DNA of 17,542 bases. Source: an uncultured Lachnospiraceae bacterium. Lineage in GTDB: Bacteria > Bacillota_A > Clostridia > Lachnospirales > Lachnospiraceae. Below, piece after piece: positions 8,901 to 16,623 of the stretch; positions within the stretch are counted from its first letter, which is position 1; each line of letters begins with the position of its first letter. A model generated the notes under the pieces. It was not told the origin of the DNA and searched no databases. It saw nothing but the letters and a program-made list of their open reading frames with translations. Location: positions 1 through 17,542 of the forward strand of contig CAMYVI010000019.1 of assembly GCA_947302185.1 (NCBI GenBank). The letters are read 5' to 3'. Position numbers and translations under genes: made by a program.

Positions 8901-11900
8901 ACTTCGTGCAGGATATATTTTTTCGAAAGATTATTATTTCCCGAAAGGTGAGGAACCTCCACTTCGAAAGTACCGTCAGCGCGGGTAGTATACTCGCCAA
9001 GTTTAGTCCCGTAGTGATTGGCTGCTGTCTCACTGTACTCGTAAATTATGAAATGGACATTCGGCAATACATCAAGCATGTTTCCTTGCACATGCTTTAA
9101 TATTTTGATATGAAGCGGCACGTTAAATGAAGAAGTACCTCTTGCAGATATATCTGCGGTTCCCTGATCCACCTTTACTTCACCGTTCATCTCCATAACA
9201 TTTTTATAATCTCCGGATGCCAAAGCGGAAGCTTTGTACCTGATTGTTACAGCGGTCTCATTTTTCACTGTAAATGTCAGTGTGTTCCCGCTGTGATCGT
9301 AAGCGACGACGGCATCTTCCGGAATAAACTCCAGTGAGCTGTAATCCACAGTAAGATTTGTAACCGTATCTTTTACAGTAAGGTACTCTTCAGTACCGAG
9401 TCTTTGCGCCGACTCGTTAATTTTCAGTTCAAACTGATAGTTTCCGGTCTTAGGATCACCGAGTGTTACATGAGACTTATCAATTACAGGTACTTCATAT
9501 CTTACTTCCGTTGATGATGGTTCGGCAGCCGCCCAGTAAGCCGTATTTCCGATTTTCAGGACGCCGCCTGCTTTAATAGCATCCTCTTTGATAAGAGCAA
9601 CGGTATCAGGATCTTTCACTCTCAGGAAATAGCTGATGTGATACTCAGGCCAATAATTGCCCATATCATCTTTAGGTATCGCTGATTTCGGAATCCTGAA
9701 TGTAATAGTATTTCCGGATACCCGGGCTTCTATATCCTGGAGTCCCAGATAATGGCTCTGTCCAACGTGATCAGCATAAGTGAATTTCCTATGCCAGTTC
9801 TCAATGTTACTATCATTTACAGATACTTCAGAACCATTTGCCTGTGCTTCATCCCACTGCCCATAATAGTTCTGATCAAATGCCAAATACCGGTTATCAA
9901 AGGTATCAGTCACTACGAGATAATCTCCGTCAATTGTCTCGTCATTTAAACCATATAAAAAGATTCTGTATCCCCATCCATCCAGATTATTGCTGGAAGC
10001 GTAGTCGCCATGCCAGTGAAATCTCCCGCTCATATCCGACATGATTGTCTTCTGCGTCAGAGGTTCCTTGTCATCAATTGTAACCGAAGCCCTCTTATCT
10101 ACATTATTTATTTTTGCTAAGTTAGTGTGAGTCAGGTAGTTCTGCAGGTTAGAATCATCGCCGGGATCTGCGGCCAGCCATTCTTCGTTAAGCTTCGTAA
10201 CTACCTGCAGAACTATCTTTCGCCCTCCGGCTACCGGATACAGTCCGCTTTCCTCACCTTTGGTAAACGTGAAAACTACCGCATCTGTGAATTCTACATC
10301 TCCCCCTTCTATGGATTTGGTTACTTTCTGTTCAGTTTTATGAACTTCTTCTCCGTCAATGAGGTTGGTGACAGAATGGCTTACATATGTATCGAAGAAC
10401 GTACCGAGACTTCCTTCGACTCTCGGAAGATAATCATACACAACAAGTTCGTCCAACCCCGTCTCAGGAACATCAATCGGAATATCCCAGGTCACGGTTC
10501 CATTCGGCAGATCCAGCTTATTGACCTTTTTTTCAAAATCAAATTTCTGGCCCGGTCTGGGTTCAGCCGTTCCGTTCCCGGTTCCTTTTCCGTAATCTGT
10601 TTCTGTTTCGTTTGAGACCGGTATTCCGCTTGTGGAGTCACCCACATTCACAGCTGTCGAGTATTTCACAACATAAGAATATCCCTGCCCTTTGTACTCA
10701 TTTGGAATATTATGGCGCCAACTTTTAGAATTCGAATTCACCCCCAGTTCGCCCCAGGTTCTGCTATAACTATCGACATATTCACCATTTGCATCATAAA
10801 CATCAACAGTGATACCGCCTCCGCTGTATTCCATCTTATCAGAACCGGTCTTCATCGCATCCGATATATAGCTGATTGTAGCTTTGTGCTCCCCGTTAGC
10901 AGTTATCTGCCAGTTCATTGTGCGCTTGCCGTTTTCAAACGCACCTCCGGATGCTTTCTTTACCGCACTCGAATAAGTAATCTGATGATTTACATATCCT
11001 TCTTTTGAGTTATTACTCGGATTATCATCGTGTCCCTGGAAAACAACGGTATTGCCCGTCGTATCAAATGTTCCGTAACTATTCTGCTTCCCCTCCTTCC
11101 GAATCAATGCGTTGTAATCAACTGAAGCAGTGTATTCGATTGTAACTGTCTCGCCGTTCGTCATTTTCGGAATTGTCGCAGTAAATCCCGAACCGCTTAC
11201 ATTGGTATAAGAAATATTATGAGAACCGGAACCTGTTTCATGCATAGACTGCGTGTCCAGTGTCACGGCTGCACCGGAAACAAAGGTATCCTTAAGAACT
11301 ACATTCGTGTTTGTTCCCTTAGATGTAACGGTAATCGTGTAATGAACCTTCCCGTCTTCATTATTATAATAGGCGTTCTTACTGGTAATATTGATATCTT
11401 TCGTCTGATCAATTACATATGTACCCTGTCCTCCCCAATTCACCTGGCTGGCATTCTCATCAAATTGGGCGTTCAGATCGAATCCGATTACACCACCCTC
11501 AAGCGCTTCAAACTCAGCCTGCTTTCCGGGTTTTACTTTCCACTCGAAAGTAACCTGACCATTTGTGCCGACGACATAGTCGATGGTGTATATTTCCGCC
11601 AAATGACTGTCAGCAGGGACAATCGTACCCCTCACCTCGCTTGTGATTACTATTCCGGCCGGAAGCTGATAATGCAATCTCCCAATTCGCATAAACGTTG
11701 TAGTATCATTCTCCGCAAAATCCAGATGAATTGCATAACTAGTTCCCGGTTGGACCAGGTAGGTTCCCGGAGACTGTTCCTGCGCTCCGGTAACTGTCAC
11801 ATTAGTCAGGAGAGACGCAATATCTGATGTCGGCGGATCCGTTACCTTCACCACAATTTGCTCACCGTTGACCAGGGTAATCGTCAGGGTCTCTTCCGTT

Positions 11901-13231
11901 TCAAAAGACTGCAGACTTTCCAGTATCCAGTCCTGTCTGCCAAATTCATCGATAACGTCTCCGTCATGAGAGATTCTGATAAGTTCAGTATTGGAAAACT
12001 CGACATTTTCCACTTGATTTGCAACGAAATCTGCTGCGTTTTCTTCACTTTCAATACCGATTGCCACAATCAGATCCGTCAGAGAAACAGACTCCCCGCC
12101 ATCAAGACTGAAAGAAAACGTTTCGCCGGAAAGAGGATCCGTATACTCAAAATCAACCGTATAAACGACGCCGAAAACTGAAAATCCATCAGTGGAGAAT
12201 GTTACCTCAGCCGCAGCATTTTCCGTATGCAGCATCTCCGGAGCTTCGTACAGAACTCTGTCATAAACTATGCCTTCTTCGCTGTCGAATTCCTCTGTTT
12301 CATACTGCTCCTCAGTCTCTGCAGATGCATCGACATCCTCCGTAACATCTGCTTCACTGTCTGCATCATCGACAATGATGCTCGATGATGAGTCCACCAG
12401 GAATTCGGTTTCTCCTCCATCGACATATTCTGTTGAATCCTGTTCTTCTGTATTCTGCTCAGAAAACTCATCATACTCTTCTTGGGAAGCAGCAGCCTCA
12501 ACTGATTCTATTGACTTGTCAATTCCTGCAATGATCTCAGCTGACTCCTCCTGTGTCAGTTTTTCTGAAGCAAATGTCTCCAGCTCCTCGCGTGTCAATC
12601 CGTCACCGAGAAGATTTCCGACTTCTTCATCAGTAAGTCTTTCAGCCAGCATAGCTGTCAGTTCACTCGTCTCGCCTGCGTTCTTATAATGAAGTACGGC
12701 TGCGTTCTCACCGTTTTCGACCTGCCTTCCTGTATCGATCGTTACTGTGACAGAATCCATCGGTTTTACTTCGACCCTGCCTTCTTCCGTTTCCTGTTCG
12801 AATCGAATATCAAAAAATCTGGCAAAAGGCACAGTTTCAGCGCCCAGGGTCTTGGCAGCCTGCGCGCAATAAATCTTATATTCTTCATCTGTAACTTCAT
12901 CCACAGCAAGCACTGCATCCATAGGAATCCGGGCTGTTTCAGGCACTTCTACTGTCACGGTATAATCCGCTCCTTCAAAAGTCTGCGGTCCGGATAAATA
13001 TTGCTCTTCCACATCGATTTCTGCAGCTGTCTCGTATAACTGCTGCACAGGAATATCAATGCCGGCTTCTGCCTGTGCTTCTGTTTTTTCAAGTGTGATT
13101 GCCGGGAGAATCAGCATATATGTCGTGCCGAACACAACAAAGCAGGACAGCACCATAACTATCTTTTTCCAGAAGCTTTGTCGCATGAAAAACTCTGCAC
13201 ATTTTCTGACTGCCCTTATCAAACTACTCAT
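5972..13231 (-). CDS. Giant sortase-anchored adhesin with SpaA-like and CnaB repeats (LPSTG)
   Basis: 2419 residues. ATG at 13231 is preceded by a very strong GGAGGGGGAG site (13237-13246). Seen: export segment (residues 21-46, SC, TTYMLILPAIT); a module ending SFSVFGVVYTVDF (about 350) split by an acidic insert (about 185-335); a long beta-rich adhesin core (about 480-1370); a SpaA-like domain (about 1375-1489, HIKILKHVQG, LHEVEPPTGFE); six CnaB-type units beginning VEKTW, VEKVW, VEKKW, ITKHW, VNKVW, FTKIW (about 1490-2380), several closing with VTN; LPSTG at 2384-2388, a membrane helix and the RFRR tail. The strand-1 Lys, central Glu and terminal Asn of CnaB folds typically form intramolecular isopeptide bonds, giving a stiff stalk. 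Sortase A would link the Thr to peptidoglycan. No sortase is encoded in the window. The ligand is unknown. Its own terminator and a gap of more than 400 bases suggest a monocistronic transcript. Confidence 0.92.
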   Translation of the reverse strand: MSSLIRAVRKCAEFFMRQSFWKKIVMVLSCFVVFGTTYMLILPAITLEKTEAQAEAGIDIPVQQLYETAAEIDVEEQYLSGPQTFEGADYTVTVEVPETARIPMDAVLAVDEVTDEEYKIYCAQAAKTLGAETVPFARFFDIRFEQETEEGRVEVKPMDSVTVTIDTGRQVENGENAAVLHYKNAGETSELTAMLAERLTDEEVGNLLGDGLTREELETFASEKLTQEESAEIIAGIDKSIESVEAAASQEEYDEFSEQNTEEQDSTEYVDGGETEFLVDSSSSIIVDDADSEADVTEDVDASAETEEQYETEEFDSEEGIVYDRVLYEAPEMLHTENAAAEVTFSTDGFSVFGVVYTVDFEYTDPLSGETFSFSLDGGESVSLTDLIVAIGIESEENAADFVANQVENVEFSNTELIRISHDGDVIDEFGRQDWILESLQSFETEETLTITLVNGEQIVVKVTDPPTSDIASLLTNVTVTGAQEQSPGTYLVQPGTSYAIHLDFAENDTTTFMRIGRLHYQLPAGIVITSEVRGTIVPADSHLAEIYTIDYVVGTNGQVTFEWKVKPGKQAEFEALEGGVIGFDLNAQFDENASQVNWGGQGTYVIDQTKDINITSKNAYYNNEDGKVHYTITVTSKGTNTNVVLKDTFVSGAAVTLDTQSMHETGSGSHNISYTNVSGSGFTATIPKMTNGETVTIEYTASVDYNALIRKEGKQNSYGTFDTTGNTVVFQGHDDNPSNNSKEGYVNHQITYSSAVKKASGGAFENGKRTMNWQITANGEHKATISYISDAMKTGSDKMEYSGGGITVDVYDANGEYVDSYSRTWGELGVNSNSKSWRHNIPNEYKGQGYSYVVKYSTAVNVGDSTSGIPVSNETETDYGKGTGNGTAEPRPGQKFDFEKKVNKLDLPNGTVTWDIPIDVPETGLDELVVYDYLPRVEGSLGTFFDTYVSHSVTNLIDGEEVHKTEQKVTKSIEGGDVEFTDAVVFTFTKGEESGLYPVAGGRKIVLQVVTKLNEEWLAADPGDDSNLQNYLTHTNLAKINNVDKRASVTIDDKEPLTQKTIMSDMSGRFHWHGDYASSNNLDGWGYRIFLYGLNDETIDGDYLVVTDTFDNRYLAFDQNYYGQWDEAQANGSEVSVNDSNIENWHRKFTYADHVGQSHYLGLQDIEARVSGNTITFRIPKSAIPKDDMGNYWPEYHISYFLRVKDPDTVALIKEDAIKAGGVLKIGNTAYWAAAEPSSTEVRYEVPVIDKSHVTLGDPKTGNYQFELKINESAQRLGTEEYLTVKDTVTNLTVDYSSLEFIPEDAVVAYDHSGNTLTFTVKNETAVTIRYKASALASGDYKNVMEMNGEVKVDQGTADISARGTSSFNVPLHIKILKHVQGNMLDVLPNVHFIIYEYSETAANHYGTKLGEYTTRADGTFEVEVPHLSGNNNLSKKYILHEVEPPTGFERMPHDYEFTVSKETANYGQWIYINNDTLPVANTPTPEDELTISVEKTWAGNAVDEQLPDVTVHLYAKDEKLAGQSTGVEVDSYTLTSADLDQTTGKWVHSFTGLDADKTYFIKEDPVPGYIATYTNANTLGLDRSGTIGVTNTKQRMHVEKVWDGGNAPQSINGLNIHVLKDGVNFKDYTIYPNSSTGKWELDIEDLVYPGNYTIEEDHVSGWTLQSVVYTKGGEPVTALTGTGTAVITNQPDTTPEDTTLNVEKKWYGDDGTTELTEEERRLLSATVELVRYRKEINGTELHFFDFGTKKEIASTFVKKNGPIQFHVDQIDNATNAKFTAYDPANISDYNAIESDASISAAAYMSTPWNVDFTIQNPGLTDIYAVLWSCPGISISVLPTSQPEASTGESQIDPDYTNRARITLNYANNWQASFVNQPTVGTGTDGKKYTYTYGLREVSCSGGFEIAGYSSSGTPIAMSTEEGYEDATVELNKGTSVTVGNKVKTKDVEITKHWEGLDNVTVYNHDGGNQPILQNNLRIYVELQRFFPDGTLDTSFDGSQYIGSMYGYSRPEIGVNGHEIGHETTEATPETSTDTWKAVWEQLPAAGKNSSNEYVEYTYKVKETNVVLSNAVDSSDPFVVANGNVNSSIGGENQRSVKTLFTSTVTNDGTTIVNTFTPTSIRVNKVWKNGEEINWPDDIQSVTVQLFAQRQGGEKVAIKKDAGTYWTLDITKNSRQSERTFENLPAKDTEGNDITYTVEEIKMTKADGTVVELSDGMIGEWSVTNGEVTGGVATVTNEKLKNFEFTKIWKTVEDEIEESWPEGKTITILLGTQKGGVEEFVLDSSGGSKDSYTWTATKNDDDNTYTFKIKGLPAIDTASGEELVYYVKEVPVDGYKEPEYGMAQTVTGEGGVQTTTVVSKPDNTDRAFDKQYITNRPESAVSLPSTGGRGTLGIYLAGVTMLLSAGLLYLMSRFRRLA

Positions 13232-13655
13232 TACTACTCCCCCTCCTATGATGTCTTTTGTCCTTGATTCATCCTGTTATTATCTGTTTCTGTCCAGGGA
13301 GCTACTCAAAGACTCAGCAGCAATACATTATTCTGAACAAGTATAACTCACGAAATTCTTATAATAAGACATTCTTACAATTAGTATAAGATTACTACAT
13401 TACCTATTCTTTTTCAACAGTATCAAAGATCATTCGGTTGGTATAATATTTTATACTTTGAATTAGTTTTTTCGAAAAGTTACTTCATATTGTTCTGAAT
13501 TTATTCTTTTTTGTATTTATAAAATATCTTTTCCGAAACACTAATACATATACTTCATTTTACCGTTCATTATTTGCCTTTTTTTCGCAGAATAATCAGC
13601 AAAAAAAGAAGGTCAGGATGTCCTGACCCTCTTACATAAGTATTAACAAATCAAT
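13232..13655. other. AT-rich intergenic region upstream of the LPSTG adhesin gene
   Basis: Apart from the BspA-like gene terminator at its right end, the ribosome site of the adhesin gene at its left end and a small palindrome at 13441-13456, I see no gene. I could not choose a convincing promoter for the adhesin. The best minus-strand pairing is TTGAAA with TAATCT at 17 bases (about 13390-13420), whose -10 is poor. Confidence 0.6.
13601..13628 (-). terminator. Rho-independent terminator after the BspA-like gene
   Basis: A perfect 8-bp stem (GGTCAGGA at 13611-13618, TCCTGACC at 13621-13628) with a two-base central spacer, probably a slightly larger loop in RNA, is followed on the minus strand by TTCTTTTTTT. 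It lies 27 bases after the stop at 13656-13658. This is a classical intrinsic terminator. Confidence 0.85.
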
Positions 13656-16046
13656 TCATGCCGAAATGTCGTTCACTATATTTTCCGGATCCGCTGCATA
13701 CCATATGTAAACATCATTTCCGTTCTCAACTGTCAGAAGAGAAGGATCGATGCTGCTTAAGATATGCAGTTTTGTAACTCCCGTTCCCGCAAACGCCTCA
13801 GCCTCGTTAAACGGCTCAAATGCATACCCGCTGAAATCTGCCGCATAGAAATATACATCCCTTACGCTCGGACAATTGTAGAATGCATCTTCCTCGATCG
13901 TGACAACACTTGCCGGAATCGATAATTCTGTCAGCGATGTGCATGACTGGAACGCCGCAACCCCGATTGTTTCCAATCCCTCAGGTAAATTAATCTCTGT
14001 AAGAGACGTGCAGGCTCCAAATGCATCATCTCCGATAGAAGTAAGTGTAGACGGAAGATCGACCTCATTCAAAGCAGTGCAATAATAGAATGCACCCTTG
14101 CCAATACTTGTCACACTGTCCGAAATCTCTACTTTTTCGAGTGCCTCGTATGCACTGAATGCATTATCGCCAATACTTGTCACGCCATCAGCTATCACTA
14201 TAGTGTCTATGGATTCAATGTAATCCGCCCACGGAACATCTGCACCCACTCCGTAATTATCCATATCACCTTCCGGGGAAATCGTTAATGTGCCGTCAGC
14301 ATAATTCCATTCAGGCGTCTCCTCGCCGGAACCGTCCCGGACAAATGTCGCCTTTATACTGTATGTGCCGCCCCACGAAGGTACTTCAAAACCGTATGTA
14401 CCGTCTTCCTCTGCGTTCAGAGCGCCATAGCCGTTATAGAGAATACTTTCAAGAGCGTATCCCGCATCCGGCGTTACAGTTACATACACTGTATCTCCTG
14501 CGAGTACTCTCTCCTTAGCTATGCTGATTGTTCCGCCTTCAGTCTGTTCAACTGAGATGTCTGCATAATTTGCCAGCTGCATTTCTACAGTCACATCGGC
14601 TGCCGGCATAGCGAAAGAATATGTGCCGTCTTCATTTACAGCGACCGGAACCGCCGCGCCATTTGCATCATATACACGGATAACACCGGCTACGCTGTCA
14701 TTTGTCATGTTAACCGCCGCGTTGACAGTCTCGCCTTCAGGAGCCGATGCGCTGTCAACTTCGACAGTTCCTGCCCATGTGTAATCATTCTTGACGGAAA
14801 TCCGATAATAGCCTTCTTCTGCCGATCCGCCTTTTACAAACGAAGCAATAACCTCTGCATCAGCCCACGGCATCTCAAAATAATACTTGCCGTCCTCAGC
14901 TGCTTCAAGTCTTACAATGTTTCCGTACTGTACAAAATCAACATGGTCAAGGACATAACCGGCGTCGGCCGCTGCTTCGACTGCAACTGTGTTACCTGCT
15001 GCAGTTCTGTTTTTGGAGACAGCGACCGTTCCATGTTCTGTTTCTCTTACAGTAACATTAAAAGCCTGTGCAAATCTCACACTTACGGTGACATTTGCTG
15101 CCGGCATCGTGAAAGAGTACTGCCCGTCACCGAGGTCTGCCACCGGAAGCGCTGTCCCGTCGCTGCTGTAAACGGCAGGAACGCTTTCACCAAGTCCGTC
15201 ATCTGCAGCCACTGTAAGAATAACCTCTTCTCCTTCCGCAGCTCCTGTTTTGTCTGCCGTTATTGTGCCGCCCCAATCAGGCTTCGTAACAGTAACTACA
15301 TAGAGGCCTTCCGCCTCAATATCAGCTGTCACCGGCGGCTGCCATGAATTCTGCCGATTCCAAAGGGTCGCAAATACCGCATCAGATAGAGACGCCGTCA
15401 CCGGCACATGGATTTTGGTTCCGTACGGATTGCTGAAATCATATCTCCATGTCATGGCGTCATTTTCAGTATCAAACATATACTGAGAATAATCCGTTGC
15501 GAAGAAATAAACGTCTCTTATCTGCCCGCAGCCGTAAAATGCATCCGTTCCGACAAAGACTACGCTTTCGGGGACTACGGCTGTATTTTCAGCTGCAATA
15601 TCGCCTGTGCCGGGTACGCTTATGCTTGCAAGATTCCAACAGTTTCCAAATGCATTATGTCCGATAATTTCAAGTCCCTCCGGAATATAGACTTCTTTCA
15701 GATTGGGACAGTTATAAAACGCAAAATCGCCTATTCCCGTGATGCCGTCTTCGACCACGACTGTTGTAATAGTATCCCGCTGATCATACCACGGAGCAAA
15801 TACATTATTATCCGGATAATAGTAATCCGTGTCGCCGCTTCCGCTGACGGTGAGCGTTCCGTCAGACAGTACCCAGGCGGCTTCCGGGCCGCATGCATTT
15901 CCGGCCGCATTTTCATACGCACCGGTCACTCCATCACCAATTTCTTCCTGTGCAAATGCCGTTACGCCAACATTTCCAGCTACGAGTGCACCGCACAGGA
16001 GTGCTGTCAGACCGCGTTTGTACCATTCATTTGTCCTCTTTTTCAT
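13656..16046 (-). CDS. Secreted BspA-like leucine-rich-repeat protein with InlB-type repeats
   Basis: 796 residues. The ATG at 16046 follows a GGGAGG site (about 16054-16061). A clear signal peptide (KKR n-region, LTALLCGALVAG core) should be cut after TAFA (residue 32). Seen: a lead-in GTLTVSGSG (about 60) and BspA/LRR_5 repeats (about 98-190; IGDFAFYNC, IGHNAFGNC, VGTDAFYGC); four repeats of about 80 residues (249-575) of the divergent InlB B-repeat type, each ending in a YSFTMPAADVTV-like strand; then a second lead-in GTLTISPEG (about 583) and a second LRR block (about 616-735; IGDNAF, IGKGAFYYC, IGDDAFGAC, IGVAAFQSC). Such proteins bind host proteins or other cells in several gut and oral bacteria, but the partner here is unknown. 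There is no LPXTG, membrane helix or obvious wall-binding domain, so it is probably released or held by partners. Transcribed alone. Confidence 0.9.
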   Translation of the reverse strand: MKKRTNEWYKRGLTALLCGALVAGNVGVTAFAQEEIGDGVTGAYENAAGNACGPEAAWVLSDGTLTVSGSGDTDYYYPDNNVFAPWYDQRDTITTVVVEDGITGIGDFAFYNCPNLKEVYIPEGLEIIGHNAFGNCWNLASISVPGTGDIAAENTAVVPESVVFVGTDAFYGCGQIRDVYFFATDYSQYMFDTENDAMTWRYDFSNPYGTKIHVPVTASLSDAVFATLWNRQNSWQPPVTADIEAEGLYVVTVTKPDWGGTITADKTGAAEGEEVILTVAADDGLGESVPAVYSSDGTALPVADLGDGQYSFTMPAANVTVSVRFAQAFNVTVRETEHGTVAVSKNRTAAGNTVAVEAAADAGYVLDHVDFVQYGNIVRLEAAEDGKYYFEMPWADAEVIASFVKGGSAEEGYYRISVKNDYTWAGTVEVDSASAPEGETVNAAVNMTNDSVAGVIRVYDANGAAVPVAVNEDGTYSFAMPAADVTVEMQLANYADISVEQTEGGTISIAKERVLAGDTVYVTVTPDAGYALESILYNGYGALNAEEDGTYGFEVPSWGGTYSIKATFVRDGSGEETPEWNYADGTLTISPEGDMDNYGVGADVPWADYIESIDTIVIADGVTSIGDNAFSAYEALEKVEISDSVTSIGKGAFYYCTALNEVDLPSTLTSIGDDAFGACTSLTEINLPEGLETIGVAAFQSCTSLTELSIPASVVTIEEDAFYNCPSVRDVYFYAADFSGYAFEPFNEAEAFAGTGVTKLHILSSIDPSLLTVENGNDVYIWYAADPENIVNDISA

Positions 16047-16118
16047 GTTAGATTCCTCCCTTAGTTACCCACTATACCTTACCTTTTACCTGATCGAATT
16101 GTCAGGATTGTATTAATT

Positions 16119-16148
16119 ATTATACAATAAGTATATCGAATTTGTACA
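16119..16148 (-). promoter_or_regulatory. Candidate promoter of the BspA-like gene
   Basis: On the minus strand a perfect -10 TATAAT (16119-16124) lies 18 bases from a -35-like TGTACA (16143-16148, four of six consensus bases). The -35 box lies inside an inverted repeat and below a series of A-tracts, so regulation at this point is plausible but unproven. Confidence 0.4.
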
Positions 16149-16167
16149 TACTATTTTGTACAATTCG
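16137..16167. promoter_or_regulatory. Inverted repeat with two TTTGTACA boxes, possible operator
   Basis: Two direct copies of TTTGTACA (16141-16148 and 16155-16162), each containing the self-complementary TGTACA, are framed by CGAAT and ATTCG. The whole 31 bases thus form a near-perfect dyad. It covers the proposed -35 box of the BspA-like gene, the position of a repressor site. No regulator gene is in the window. Confidence 0.4.
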
Positions 16168-16276
16168 CTATTGGTTTTGGATTTTTTATGCAATTTTTTC
16201 TTTTTTTGCACTTTTTTGGACATATTCGGTTTTGTGTGAAAAGATTTATTTTGCAGGCCTTGTCGGGGCCCTCGTC

Positions 16277-16330
16277 GGGGACGGTTCTTGTCGATTAGGG
16301 ACGGTTCTTAACGGTTAAGAACCGTCCCTA
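16277..16330. repeat. REP-like palindromic element
   Basis: A copy of GGGGACGGTTCTTG (16277-16290) is followed by a perfect 16-bp inverted repeat, TAGGGACGGTTCTTAA (16296-16311) and its complement (16315-16330) around a CGG loop. The GGGACGGTTCTT core occurs three times, two direct and one inverted. From memory, such cores recur as dispersed REP elements, often near IS200-like REP-associated transposases, in many bacteria. No transposase gene is present here and there is no T-run, so it is unlikely to be a simple terminator. Confidence 0.7.
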
Positions 16331-16584
16331 TTCAAGATTTATACTTTTCTACACACTTTAGCCGTTTTATAGTATCGGATTACTCACTTTTCAATTATCT
16401 GTTTACGACTCCCAAAAAATATGATATACAACCCGCATGAGTGATTCGTCACGGATTAATCAACACTTCTTTTCATTACATGCCTCTAAACATTTTCTCT
16501 AAAAGAATGCGCAGTAAGACCTTTATCAAGGGACTGTGTCACTATCCTGCACTTTCGAAAACCATATCCCTTACAGAAATTCCA

Positions 16585-16593
16585 TGTTACAAT
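16585..16593 (+). promoter_or_regulatory. Extended -10 element before the PD-(D/E)XK gene
   Basis: TGTTACAAT matches the TGnTATAAT extended -10 pattern with one mismatch. No good -35 lies 16-18 bases upstream, which extended -10 promoters tolerate. Transcription would start near 16600 and give a leader of about 24 bases. Confidence 0.35.
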
Positions 16594-16623
16594 AGAACTG
16601 TCATCATAAGAGGTGATAAATAT

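Larger units (their letters stand above)
16047..16623. other. Divergent intergenic region between BspA-like and PD-(D/E)XK genes
   Basis: It carries the BspA-like promoter and dyad, a T-rich stretch (16175-16217; A-tracts on the minus strand), a REP-like hairpin (16277-16330) and an extended -10 element before the plus-strand gene. Between about 16335 and 16580 I see nothing that codes or folds convincingly. Confidence 0.65.

Noticed and set aside
16296..16330. The 16-bp hairpin as an intrinsic terminator
   Set aside because: No T-run follows on either strand, and both flanking genes start, rather than end, towards it.
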